DNA of 51,769 bases from Bacillota bacterium (lineage in GTDB: Bacteria; Bacillota; Clostridia; Christensenellales; UBA1242), in contig WRBV01000007.1 of the NCBI GenBank assembly GCA_009784375.1, positions 1-51,769 on the forward strand. Reading direction: 5' to 3'. Under the pieces are notes generated by a model, which saw only the letters and a program-made list of their open reading frames with translations, was not told where the DNA came from and made no database searches. Both the position numbers and the translations under genes were made by a program. Below, piece by piece: positions 8,335 to 16,184 of the stretch (positions within the stretch are counted from its first letter, which is position 1; every line of letters begins with the position of its first letter).

Positions 8335-8396
8335 AAAAATCGTTGAGCGATTTTTCTGAGGTCATAAAAAACGGTCATAAGCGACCGTTTTTGTTT
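8335..8396. terminator. Tandem hairpin and bidirectional terminator
   Basis: A first stem AAAAATCG...CGATTTTT (8335-8355) is followed by CTGAGGTCATAAAAAA and a second stem AAAAACGGTC (8367-8376), loop ATAAGC, GACCGTTTTT (8383-8392). Serves the convergent genes on either side. Closely similar in layout and sequence to 3240-3296. Confidence 0.82.
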
Positions 8397-8963
8397 TTAT
8401 CTTCCCATTGATTGTTGCATTGCTCTTTCACGAATTGCTTGGCGTTCGGCTCTTTCTTGTTGCTCAACTTGTTGTCGTCTTCGTGCTTGCAATTCGGCGG
8501 CGACATTTGCCCTGCCCTCTTTTACTTCAAAATTTGCGTGACCTGAATATCTGTGCATGTTTTGTTGGATTTGGTGTGGCAAATGCTGGTTATGATGTGG
8601 CATACCATAGTAATTTTCCATACCTCGATGTTGATAAGGGTTCTCGCCTACTGTGCGTGGGTGAACATATCTTTGGTGATAAGGCATATTGCGTTCGTTA
8701 ATGGTTTGGTTGTGCGGATTTGCTGCATTTGTGTTTTTATTATTTGTACCAACACCAACTGCGATTGCGGTAACAACCATAGCAAGCGACAATCCACTAA
8801 GCGCAAAAAACGCAATTTTCCCAGCACGCTCACGCTTGAATTGTTTGTCAATTTCTTCTATCTCTTTCATCTCTTGTGTAGTTGGATCACGTAAATCAAT
8901 TACGTCCCCATGTGAATTTCTTGTGTGATTCATTGAATGGCTTCCTTCAAATTCGTTGTACAT
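8397..8963 (-). CDS. Single-pass membrane protein, His/Asn/Gln-rich tail, unknown
   Basis: 188 residues. A charged cytoplasmic-looking head (1-48) is followed by one TM segment (about 50-72) and a long polar tail rich in His, Asn, Gln, Tyr and then Arg/Gln/Glu (AELQARRRQQVEQQERAERQ). Start ATG 8963 is fixed by AAGGAGGT 6 nt upstream; a 45-codon extension is open but would cross the terminator region. No family recognised. It lies just downstream of the Asn-rich protein, another single-pass protein with a low-complexity tail, so both may be surface proteins. Confidence 0.65.
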   Translation of the reverse strand: MYNEFEGSHSMNHTRNSHGDVIDLRDPTTQEMKEIEEIDKQFKRERAGKIAFFALSGLSLAMVVTAIAVGVGTNNKNTNAANPHNQTINERNMPYHQRYVHPRTVGENPYQHRGMENYYGMPHHNQHLPHQIQQNMHRYSGHANFEVKEGRANVAAELQARRRQQVEQQERAERQAIRERAMQQSMGR

Positions 8964-9021
8964 ATTTGTACCTCCTTGGAATCCAGTATCTGCAAAAGAT
9001 AAAAATATATACATCCAAAGA

Positions 9022-9044
9022 AAAACGACCATGTCGGTCGTTTT
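9022..9044 (-). terminator. Terminator of the Asn-rich protein gene
   Basis: Minus-strand stem AAAACGACC, 5-nt loop, GGTCGTTTT, then TCTTT. Confidence 0.75.
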
Positions 9045-9051
9045 AGAAATG

Positions 9052-10536
9052 TTATTTCCCAGGCTCTGGCGAATATGGAACGTAAATTGTTTCACCAAGA
9101 AACTCGACTGTATATCCTTGTGGTTCTCTGTATCCGCTTGAATTCAAATCATCATTTCCTTGGCTGTTGTCTTGATTGTTTTCTTGGTTACTAGAATCCG
9201 CATCATTGTTATCTTGGTCATTACTGTCATTGTTTTGGTTGTTTGAATCAAGGTTACAATCATTGTTATTATTGTTGTTATTTTCCTGTCCATTTGAATT
9301 CAAGTCACTATTGTTTTGGTTATTGTTATTCTGGTTATTTGAGTCCAAGTCACAATCATCGTTTCCATTGTTGTTATTGTTGCCTTGTCCGTTTGAGTTC
9401 ATATCGTTGCCGTTATTATTATTGTTCTGATTGTCATAGTTTTCTGAATCCAGGTCACTATCATTCTGGTTATTGTTATTGTTATTGTTATTGTTATTAT
9501 TGCCACCGCCAGAGTTCAAATCATTATTATCCTGGTTGTTGTTGTTATTGTTCTGACCGCCAGAATTTAAGTCGTTATTACCTTGATTATTATTACCGCC
9601 ACCTGTTGATCCGCCACCACCACCACTCACATTGTTAGTAACATTAGTCACATTTGTAACATTGGTTGTTTGAGATTGAGTTTGTTGTTGTTGTTCTTCC
9701 ACCAAAAGATTAATGGTTAATGTAAGATTTTGTTGTTCTTGCTGACGCGATACTTGGGTTCTTGTATAAAAACCAAAATCATTCACAGGTTCTTCTTGTT
9801 CATCCTCTACAACTGGCACATATGCTGCTGGTGGGCATTCTGCTGGAGCTGGTGCTGTGGTTTGTGTTCCAACATTTCGTACTGGAGCATTGTTTCTCCA
9901 ATTCTTTTCTTGCCTTTCCGTGATTTTTACACCCTCGTGACGAAGTGCAGCTACAAAGAATGTATAGATATCGTTATATGAGTCGCCTCTGTTTGGGTGG
10001 CTGAAGTGCTGTATTGCACGTCTTTCTGCTCTTGCAAATGCACGAAGGTCAACAAAGCTGTCTGAGAGACCTGATGTGTTTCTTGGGTTTCTTTCACGCA
10101 TGATGTATGCACTTATTCTGAATACTGCTTCTTCAAGGTCGTTTAATTCTTGTGGAGAAATTGCAAGGTTTGGCATAAATGAACCGAACTCTTGTCCCAT
10201 CGCAACACTTGTCATTCTTGACATTCTTGAAAACATTGATCCTGATCGACCTGTGCCTGCATTCTCTTCACCTGGTTCTACTATCTCAGGTGCTTGTGTG
10301 TCTTCTACTTCGACCACAGGTACTTCAGACTCGTGGTTTCCTTGTGCTTCTTGCGCATATGTGGTTGCGGCATTGTTATAAACCGCCATCATCATACCAG
10401 CACCCGCTACAAACATTAATCCACCAACAGCCAAGTCTCTTCCGCTAAAAGGAATTTTTCTTGAAAGCTTGTCGAAAAAACCCTCTGGCTGTGTGTTTGC
10501 AATTGATTGAATTTTATTTATTGGTTTTCTTGCCAT
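9052..10536 (-). CDS. Single-pass surface protein with long Asn-rich repeats
   Basis: 494 residues. A basic head (1-34) and one TM segment (about 35-55) precede a region of about 100 residues with an ordered domain (PNLAISPQELNDLEEAVFRI onwards). A Gln-rich stretch, TNVTNVTNVT, a glycine run and about 160 residues of Asn-rich imperfect repeats follow, built on NNNNNxNDxDLxSxN. The last 25 residues are again non-repetitive (GYTVEFLGETIYVPY). No LPXTG motif is seen. Start ATG 10536 has AAGGGGGT upstream. Base composition stays AT-rich. Probably an extracellular structural or adhesive protein; this is inference. Confidence 0.7.
   Translation of the reverse strand: MARKPINKIQSIANTQPEGFFDKLSRKIPFSGRDLAVGGLMFVAGAGMMMAVYNNAATTYAQEAQGNHESEVPVVEVEDTQAPEIVEPGEENAGTGRSGSMFSRMSRMTSVAMGQEFGSFMPNLAISPQELNDLEEAVFRISAYIMRERNPRNTSGLSDSFVDLRAFARAERRAIQHFSHPNRGDSYNDIYTFFVAALRHEGVKITERQEKNWRNNAPVRNVGTQTTAPAPAECPPAAYVPVVEDEQEEPVNDFGFYTRTQVSRQQEQQNLTLTINLLVEEQQQQTQSQTTNVTNVTNVTNNVSGGGGGSTGGGNNNQGNNDLNSGGQNNNNNNQDNNDLNSGGGNNNNNNNNNNNQNDSDLDSENYDNQNNNNNGNDMNSNGQGNNNNNGNDDCDLDSNNQNNNNQNNSDLNSNGQENNNNNNNDCNLDSNNQNNDSNDQDNNDADSSNQENNQDNSQGNDDLNSSGYREPQGYTVEFLGETIYVPYSPEPGK
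9090..9640 (-). repeat. Asn-codon-rich imperfect repeats inside CDS
   Basis: Tandem imperfect coding repeats dominated by AAT/AAC codons with periodic GA(C/T)-TTG/TTA/CTG-(GAT/AAT)-TC units (protein DLxS, DLNS or DLDS). Copies differ in length of the Asn run, which points to slippage. Confidence 0.8.
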
Positions 10537-10566
10537 GTCGCATACCCCCTTATTAAATTCTTATAT

Positions 10567-10595
10567 ATTGTACCTTAAAATATGGATTTTGTCAA
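10567..10595 (-). promoter_or_regulatory. Promoter of the Asn-rich protein gene
   Basis: Minus strand -35 TTGACA (10595-10590), 17-bp spacer, -10 TACAAT (10572-10567). Confidence 0.75.
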
Positions 10596-10606
10596 TACCT
10601 AATATT

Positions 10607-10664
10607 GTTCTTTTTGGGTGTCAAAAAGAACCAAAAACCATCGGGGGGTTGCGACTCCCCCCGA
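10607..10664. repeat. Two adjacent perfect hairpins, one GC-rich
   Basis: GTTCTTTTTG-N5-CAAAAAGAAC (10607-10631) is followed by TCGGGGGG-N8-CCCCCCGA (10641-10664) and further C-run sequence to about 10690. The G+C content is far above the surroundings. The rest of the gap to 10788 holds nothing else I can support. Confidence 0.6.
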
Positions 10665-10787
10665 ACCCCCTAAACGCGGGGTGAAATTTATGCCGCCGCT
10701 TTGACGAAATATTTTTTTCTTTTTTATGCAATGATCTTTTTAACAAGGTGTGAATCCATTTAAAAAAATTCTCATGGTTAGTGTTTT

Positions 10788-10815
10788 CAAAAAAAGGACA
10801 AAGCCCTCTTTTTTG
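10788..10815 (-). terminator. Terminator of the ABC-F gene
   Basis: Minus-strand stem AAAGAGGGC, loop TTT, GTCCTTTTTTT: nine pairs including G-U wobbles, then a T run. Confidence 0.65.
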
Positions 10816-10840
10816 TAGTTTTGCGATAGCAAAAAAAGAA

Positions 10841-12412
10841 TTATCTATTTATATATTCTTTGTACGTCATCAATTTATCTACGAACTTGTCTTCATTGAC
10901 TTCGATTATACGATTAGCAACGGTAGACAAAATCTCCTCGTCATGGGTTGCAAACAACATAACACCTTTGTACTTTACCATGCCTTCGTTAAGCGAGGTT
11001 ATTGATTCCAAATCAAGGTGATTGGTAGGTTCGTCAAGTATCAAAAGATTTCCACGATTTAACATAGTCTTTGCAAGCATACAGCGTACCTTTTCCCCAC
11101 CCGAGAGAACATTTGCCTCTTTCTGGGATTCTTCACCAGTAAACAACATCCGCCCAAGCCAACTGCGCACAAATGTTTCGTGTGTATCTGTCGAGAATTG
11201 TTTTAACCAATCCACAAGGTTAAGGTCGACCTTGTCAAAGTATTCTGAATAATTTCCTGGTAAATAACTTGGGGTAATTGTCTTGCCCATTGTCACTTCG
11301 CCTGAATCTGGTTGAATTTTACCCATGATACAATCGAATAGTTTAGATATAATAAGACTCTTCTGTGACAAGAACCCAATCTTATCACCCTTGTTAACAC
11401 GGAAAGATACGTTCTTGAAATAGCCTTTTAATGACAGGTTCTCGACAACCAATATCTCGTTTCCAACTTCACGCTCCATCTCGAAATTGATATATGGGTA
11501 CTTACGTGAACTTGGTTTGATGTCTTCTATCTTTAGATTCGCAAGCTCTTTCTTACGGCTTGTTGCTTGTCTACTCTTCGATGCGTTTGCACTAAACCTT
11601 GCGATGAAATCCTTTAATTCCTCGGCACGTGTTTCTGCTTTTTTGTTTGCTTCTTTTTGTTGACGCAAAATCAACTGGGATGTTGCGTACCAAAAGTCAT
11701 AATTCCCCATAAACATAGAAATTTGCGAGAAATCCACATCACAAATATGAGTACAGACCTTGTTCAAAAAGTGTCGGTTGTGCGAAACAATAATAGTTGT
11801 ATTTTTAAAATCAAGCAAGAAATCTTCCAACCAATGAACACTTTTGATGTCAAGATTGTTAGTCGGCTCGTCCATAATCAATACGTCTGGGTTTCCAAAT
11901 AATGCGCGTGCAAGCAATACTTTGACCTTTATTTTCGCGTCAAGATCGCTCATCATAATGTCATGATGTACCGAATCAATTCCAAGTTCGGATAACATCA
12001 TGCGCGCATTAGCATCAGCCTCCCAACCATCAAGTTCGGCGTATTCGTTCATAATAACCGCCAATCTTTCACCCTGTTTATCAGTAAGTTGGTCACCAAG
12101 TTCATACAATGCGTCTTGTTCGACCTTTAATTTGAACAGTTTTTCATGTCCAGAAATCACGGCATCCACCGCGGTCATATGGTCGAATTCATTTTGGTTT
12201 TGTGAAAGCACAGACAAACGCTTGCCTTTTGGTATAACAACTTCACCTTTGTTTGGTGAAATCTCGCCACTAAGGATTTTTAAAAAGGTACTCTTTCCTG
12301 CACCGTTTGCGCCGATAATACCGTAACATTCTCCTGGATGAAATTTCAAATTAACATCCTTGAAAAGTACGCGCTTTCCATATTGAAGTGAAACATTTTG
12401 TGTTGTAATCAT
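10841..12412 (-). CDS. ABC-F family ATP-binding protein
   Basis: 523-residue soluble protein with two ABC domains and no membrane segment. First Walker A GANGAGKST, second site GFLSQKS (a degenerate P-loop that lacks the GKS/T sequence), two Walker B/DEPTNNLD and DEPTNHLD motifs, and signature LSGGEKVR in the second half. The linker between domains is rich in charged residues. ABC-F proteins act on ribosomes (translation factors or antibiotic protection); this one looks closest to the YbiT/YkpA-type housekeeping group. I start at ATG 12412, where family similarity begins; TAATAT lies 7 nt upstream with TTGCCC 17 bp further, so the mRNA is probably leaderless. Confidence 0.88.
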   Translation of the reverse strand: MITTQNVSLQYGKRVLFKDVNLKFHPGECYGIIGANGAGKSTFLKILSGEISPNKGEVVIPKGKRLSVLSQNQNEFDHMTAVDAVISGHEKLFKLKVEQDALYELGDQLTDKQGERLAVIMNEYAELDGWEADANARMMLSELGIDSVHHDIMMSDLDAKIKVKVLLARALFGNPDVLIMDEPTNNLDIKSVHWLEDFLLDFKNTTIIVSHNRHFLNKVCTHICDVDFSQISMFMGNYDFWYATSQLILRQQKEANKKAETRAEELKDFIARFSANASKSRQATSRKKELANLKIEDIKPSSRKYPYINFEMEREVGNEILVVENLSLKGYFKNVSFRVNKGDKIGFLSQKSLIISKLFDCIMGKIQPDSGEVTMGKTITPSYLPGNYSEYFDKVDLNLVDWLKQFSTDTHETFVRSWLGRMLFTGEESQKEANVLSGGEKVRCMLAKTMLNRGNLLILDEPTNHLDLESITSLNEGMVKYKGVMLFATHDEEILSTVANRIIEVNEDKFVDKLMTYKEYINR

Positions 12413-12419
12413 AGTGGAT

Positions 12420-12448
12420 ATATTAACATACAAAAGTCTTTCGGGCAA
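12420..12448 (-). promoter_or_regulatory. ABC-F gene promoter, leaderless layout
   Basis: Minus strand -35 TTGCCC (12448-12443), 17-bp spacer, -10 TAATAT (12425-12420), 7 nt before ATG. Confidence 0.5.
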
Positions 12449-12453
12449 GCGGT

Positions 12454-14010
12454 CTACCGCTTAATAATACTCTCATTAAAACGCAAACTTGGCTCAATGC
12501 CCATAAGGTCGCATATTGTCGCCGCTATGTTCGTCAATCCAAATTGCCCATCCATGACTTGAAACTTTCCACCCGCAAATGGCATTGCAATAAATGGAAC
12601 TTGGTTGCTTGTATGTGTTGTACCCATTTTGCCGTTTTTGTCTATCATCTCTTCGGCATTACCGTGATCAGACGTAATTACAAAATTAATTTTTTCAGAC
12701 GAACAAAGTTTTATAATTTTTCCAAGACATTCATCAACGGTTTTACATGCAATTACCGTAGCATCAAAATTGCCCGTATGTCCAACCATGTCTGGATTTG
12801 CCAGATTAAACTTTATAAAATCGTATTCGCCACTTTTTATTGCGCCTATTACTGTATCGGCTATTTCTTTTGCTCTCATCTGTGGTACGGTATCGTAGGC
12901 TGCACCCACTTTGTGCCCATCTATTTCAATCCATTTTTCTAACTTATCATCAATTGGCTTGCCACGATTACCATTAAAGAAATATGTTATGTGTCCAAAT
13001 TTCACGGTTTCTGCAACAGTAAGTTGTCTTAAGCTATGTTCACATAGCCAATGTGACAATGTGTTGTCAATATTAGGTGGCGGACAAAGATATAAATCTG
13101 GAATTTTTAATTCGCTATCATATTCCATCAACCCAACAAACATACATTTGTCGATCTTTTTAAATTGGTCTTTTGTTATATATTTTCCGTCCTTGAACAA
13201 CGCACATGTTTGAAGCGCCCGATCCCCACGATAATTTAACAGCAATACTGGTTCACCATTTTGAACAAGCCAATCTGGTTCCAATACAAACGGACTTAAT
13301 CTCTCATCCGTCATAGTTGGGGCTTTTTCATATTCGGATTCAACCGATTTTTCTATATCATTTGTAATTGGTGCCTTGCCCTCTACAATCACTTCAAAGC
13401 CTGTTGTCAGAGCTTGTGGATTTGAATCATACCTATCCATAAATGCTACCGCTCTACCTGCCACAGTTGCTATTCTTGCATTGACACCATATTCTTTAAT
13501 TAACTCATTAGTTTGCTTTATATATCGAAGAACACTTTGCGCGGTAACATCACGTCCATCCGCCAAAGCATGGATTGAAACCGTAACATCATCTTTAACA
13601 CATTGCTTTAATGTATAGAATAAATGGTTAATATCACTATGTGTTCTTCCATTACTTAAAAGATGGATAATTTGCAATTTTTTACCTTGTGAATTTGCAA
13701 CAATTTTTTTCCATGTTTCACTCTTGAATACTTCACCTGTTTCGAATGCATCGTCCAAAAGAGCAAGCCCTTGTTTGATTCTTTGCCCAGCGCCGATTGC
13801 GTTATGTCCTACCTCGGAACTTCCTGCATCCGATTCCGATACAAGCCCGACCTCGGGACCACTTGCCACAAGATTCGTAGATAGGAAATTTTCATATGCA
13901 TTCCAAAGATTTTTCATACCTGCGGCATGTACCGCATTTCCATGTGTTTTGTCACTCATTCCAAGTCCGTCGATTATGCATAGCACCGTTTTATTTATAT
14001 TTTTTGTCAT
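12454..14010 (-). CDS. gpmI: 2,3-bisphosphoglycerate-independent phosphoglycerate mutase
   Basis: Mn-dependent mutase interconverting 3- and 2-phosphoglycerate in glycolysis; 518 residues, normal for the family. Alkaline-phosphatase-fold signatures are present: IIDGLG near the N-terminus, SSEVGHNAIGAG with the phosphorylated Ser, NLANPDMVGHTG and TSDHGNAEEM. The ATG at 14010 has no ribosome binding site but TATAAT 6 nt upstream with an upstream TG, an extended -10. It is separated from tpiA by a terminator, so it is transcribed on its own although it sits in a glycolytic cluster. Confidence 0.95.
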   Translation of the reverse strand: MTKNINKTVLCIIDGLGMSDKTHGNAVHAAGMKNLWNAYENFLSTNLVASGPEVGLVSESDAGSSEVGHNAIGAGQRIKQGLALLDDAFETGEVFKSETWKKIVANSQGKKLQIIHLLSNGRTHSDINHLFYTLKQCVKDDVTVSIHALADGRDVTAQSVLRYIKQTNELIKEYGVNARIATVAGRAVAFMDRYDSNPQALTTGFEVIVEGKAPITNDIEKSVESEYEKAPTMTDERLSPFVLEPDWLVQNGEPVLLLNYRGDRALQTCALFKDGKYITKDQFKKIDKCMFVGLMEYDSELKIPDLYLCPPPNIDNTLSHWLCEHSLRQLTVAETVKFGHITYFFNGNRGKPIDDKLEKWIEIDGHKVGAAYDTVPQMRAKEIADTVIGAIKSGEYDFIKFNLANPDMVGHTGNFDATVIACKTVDECLGKIIKLCSSEKINFVITSDHGNAEEMIDKNGKMGTTHTSNQVPFIAMPFAGGKFQVMDGQFGLTNIAATICDLMGIEPSLRFNESIIKR

Positions 14011-14016
14011 GAAATG

Positions 14017-14022
14017 ATTATA
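14017..14022 (-). promoter_or_regulatory. gpmI: gpmI extended -10, leaderless layout
   Basis: Minus-strand TGATATAAT; the hexamer ends 6 nt before the ATG. No good -35, as is usual with an extended -10. Confidence 0.6.
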
Positions 14023-14040
14023 TCATGTCTATTGATTTCA

Positions 14041-14071
14041 TAAAAAGAAAAAACAGCCCACAGACTGTTTC
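14041..14071 (-). terminator. Terminator of pgk-tpiA
   Basis: Minus strand stem GAAACAGUC, loop UGUG, GGCUGUUUU (nine pairs with wobbles), then T-rich sequence. Confidence 0.7.
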
Positions 14072-14090
14072 TTTTCTTTTTATTATCTTG

Positions 14091-14864
14091 CTACTGTTGC
14101 CCAAAGCCCCCACGCATAGTAAATTTCGTACCAACAATCTGTGCAACCATGTCGGCTTTGATTGTTCCAAGTCCACTCATAATACCGTCAACTTGTGGAC
14201 ATTCAAGATATTCTTTTATATTTGAAAGTGTAACACCACCACCATAAAGGACTGGGATGTTACCTGCTGCTGGTAGTCCGCTTATTTTTTGAAGGGTTTT
14301 TCTCATAAAATCGACGATAAGGTCTGTGTATTCGCCCGAAGTATAGTGTCCAGTACCAATAGACCAAGCAGGCTGGTAACAGAATATCAACCTGTCCCAT
14401 TCCTTGACACCAGACAAAATATCCATCATTTGACGTTCAATTATTACTCTTGTCATATTGTTGTTATATTCGGCAAGGTTTTCACCGACGACAATGACTG
14501 GTGTAATTCCACTTGCAAGTAATTGTTTTACTTTTTTATTGATTATTTGATCAGTATCACCAAGCGCACGACGCTCCATATGTCCGACTATACAATATTT
14601 TACACCAAGATCGGCAAGAACACTTGCGGTAACTTCACCAGTAAATGGTCCGTTTGAATATTGCGAACAATCTTGTGCACCAAGTCGCACAGTAGATGGC
14701 GACATATTCATTGCCGTTTCAAGATGAACAAAAGATGGGCAAATAATAACCTCGTGCATAAAAGATGCGGCTGGGGTCATAAGTTCTTGGTAGTATTTTT
14801 TTGCCTCGGCAAGGCTTGGCATATTTGCCTTGTGGCTTATCACGAAAATCGTACGACGTGTCAT
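14091..14864 (-). CDS. tpiA: Triosephosphate isomerase family protein with catalytic Glu replaced by Gln
   Basis: 257-residue TIM-barrel protein expected to interconvert dihydroxyacetone phosphate and glyceraldehyde 3-phosphate. Lys12 (SHKAN), His95 and Glu97 (VGHMERR) match catalytic positions. The phosphate-gripping loop is recognisable as PAWSIGTG. The residue before it, normally the catalytic base Glu in YEPVWAIGTG, is Gln164 here (CYQPAW, codon CAG at 14375-14373). Other family blocks also diverge (SHKAN for NWKMN, VVGENL for CVGETL, YGGGV for YGGSV). It follows pgk by 23 nt with AGGAG upstream. Activity is therefore in doubt; it may be a slow or repurposed isomerase. Confidence 0.85.
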   Translation of the reverse strand: MTRRTIFVISHKANMPSLAEAKKYYQELMTPAASFMHEVIICPSFVHLETAMNMSPSTVRLGAQDCSQYSNGPFTGEVTASVLADLGVKYCIVGHMERRALGDTDQIINKKVKQLLASGITPVIVVGENLAEYNNNMTRVIIERQMMDILSGVKEWDRLIFCYQPAWSIGTGHYTSGEYTDLIVDFMRKTLQKISGLPAAGNIPVLYGGGVTLSNIKEYLECPQVDGIMSGLGTIKADMVAQIVGTKFTMRGGFGQQ

Positions 14865-14887
14865 GGTGTTTCTCCTATCTGTATATT

Positions 14888-16093
14888 TTAACTTATTTTT
14901 ACGTTTTTACCAAGCAAAGCTTCTACGCTGGCAAATTTTTTCCCTTCCAAGAATTCAAGACTTGCACCACCACCCGTAGAGACAAGTGTAAATTTCGAAG
15001 CAAGACCAAATTTTGTAACCGCGGCTACTGAATCGCCTCCGCCTATAATTGTTACTGCACCACTCTCCAGGATTGCATTTGCTATTTGCTTTGTTCCGTT
15101 TGCAAATTTCTCCATTTCAAAAACCCCTAGTGGACCACACCATATTATGGTGCCGCTTTTTGCTATGTGTTTTTTAAATTCATCGATTGTTTTTTCACCT
15201 ATGTCTAACCCTTCCCAACCAGCTGGGATTTTTGTTGTTTGTACAATCATGGTATGTGCATCATTTGAAAAGCCATCTGCAATTACACTATCTAGTGATG
15301 TCACAAGGGTAACCCCAAGCTTTTTTGCTTCCTTAACAACTTGTTTACAATACTCGATACTTTCTTCATCAACTATTGAATCACCTACTTCACCACCAGC
15401 CGCTTTTGCAAAGGTATAACCCAATCCACCACCAATGAGTATAGTGTTTGCAACCTTTAACAAACCATCAATGACACCAATTTTGTCACTTACTTTTTTC
15501 CCACCAATTATGACCGTCAGCGGACGACGCGGATTGCTTATTGCTTCACCAAGTATTTTAATTTCTTTTTCCATCAAAAACCCAGCAACAGACGGAAGGT
15601 ATTTGGTAATACCCTCAAGCGACGCATGCGCACGATGAGAAACACCAAATGCGTCATTAACATAATAATCGGCAAGTTGGCTGAGTTTCTTTGCAAACGC
15701 AGGGTCATTCTCGGGTTCTTCTGCGTAGAAACGAATATTTTCAAGTAAAAGAATTTGCCCGTCCCCAAGTTCAGATACCATTTTTTCAACTTCTGAACCT
15801 ATACAATCTGGTGCCATTAAAACTTTTACATTTGGTAATAATTCACATAATCTTTCGTGTACTGGTTTTAGTGTATATTGTGTATCCGCTTTTGTTTTTG
15901 GTCGCCCAAGATGAGAACACAAAATAACACGCGCACCTTTGTCCACAAGATAACGAATAGTATCAAGACTTGCCCGTATACGGGTGTCATCCGTGATGTT
16001 CCCATCTTTATCCTGAGAAACATTAAGGTCGCTTCGTAAAAACACGCGCTTGCCTTTCACATTTGCAAAGTCTCTGATTGTTGCTTTGTCCAT
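14888..16093 (-). CDS. pgk: Phosphoglycerate kinase
   Basis: 401-residue two-lobed kinase that transfers phosphate from 1,3-bisphosphoglycerate to ADP. Signatures: VFLRSDLNV at the N-terminus, SHLGRP, NDAFGVSHRAHAS, GGKKVSDKIG, WCGPLGVFE and GGGDSVAAV, all at normal positions. GGGAGG stands 8-9 nt before ATG 16093. The gene heads the pgk-tpiA unit. Its roughly 90-nt leader carries the 37-nt element identical to that before nrdD, and its promoter lies inside the end of the preceding gene, so it is controlled separately from recR. Confidence 0.96.
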   Translation of the reverse strand: MDKATIRDFANVKGKRVFLRSDLNVSQDKDGNITDDTRIRASLDTIRYLVDKGARVILCSHLGRPKTKADTQYTLKPVHERLCELLPNVKVLMAPDCIGSEVEKMVSELGDGQILLLENIRFYAEEPENDPAFAKKLSQLADYYVNDAFGVSHRAHASLEGITKYLPSVAGFLMEKEIKILGEAISNPRRPLTVIIGGKKVSDKIGVIDGLLKVANTILIGGGLGYTFAKAAGGEVGDSIVDEESIEYCKQVVKEAKKLGVTLVTSLDSVIADGFSNDAHTMIVQTTKIPAGWEGLDIGEKTIDEFKKHIAKSGTIIWCGPLGVFEMEKFANGTKQIANAILESGAVTIIGGGDSVAAVTKFGLASKFTLVSTGGGASLEFLEGKKFASVEALLGKNVKIS

Positions 16094-16184
16094 ATCATTT
16101 TCCTCCCGCGGTGACCGCGAACAGTACGGAACATCATTCTTCAGTAATCCGCATATGTTTCACGTCACGCATTTTTAATTTATC
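16094..16184 (-). promoter_or_regulatory. Structured pgk leader shared with nrdD
   Basis: Minus-strand 5' leader of about 91 nt. Positions 16135-16099 are identical to 42941-42905 before nrdD (37 nt, ending in GGGAGGAAA). An upstream strand GUGACGUGAA (16168-16159) can pair with UUCGC-G-GUCAC (16121-16111) with one bulged G; ten pairs. In nrdD the same stem forms with changed bases that keep pairing. An alternative short hairpin CGCG-GUCAC-CGCG would abut the Shine-Dalgarno. Confidence 0.65.

Noticed and set aside
9176..9638. Cys/Tyr/His- or Leu/Ser-rich frames on the plus strand
   Set aside because: They are the complement of the Asn-rich repeats, so they reflect codon bias and not a gene.
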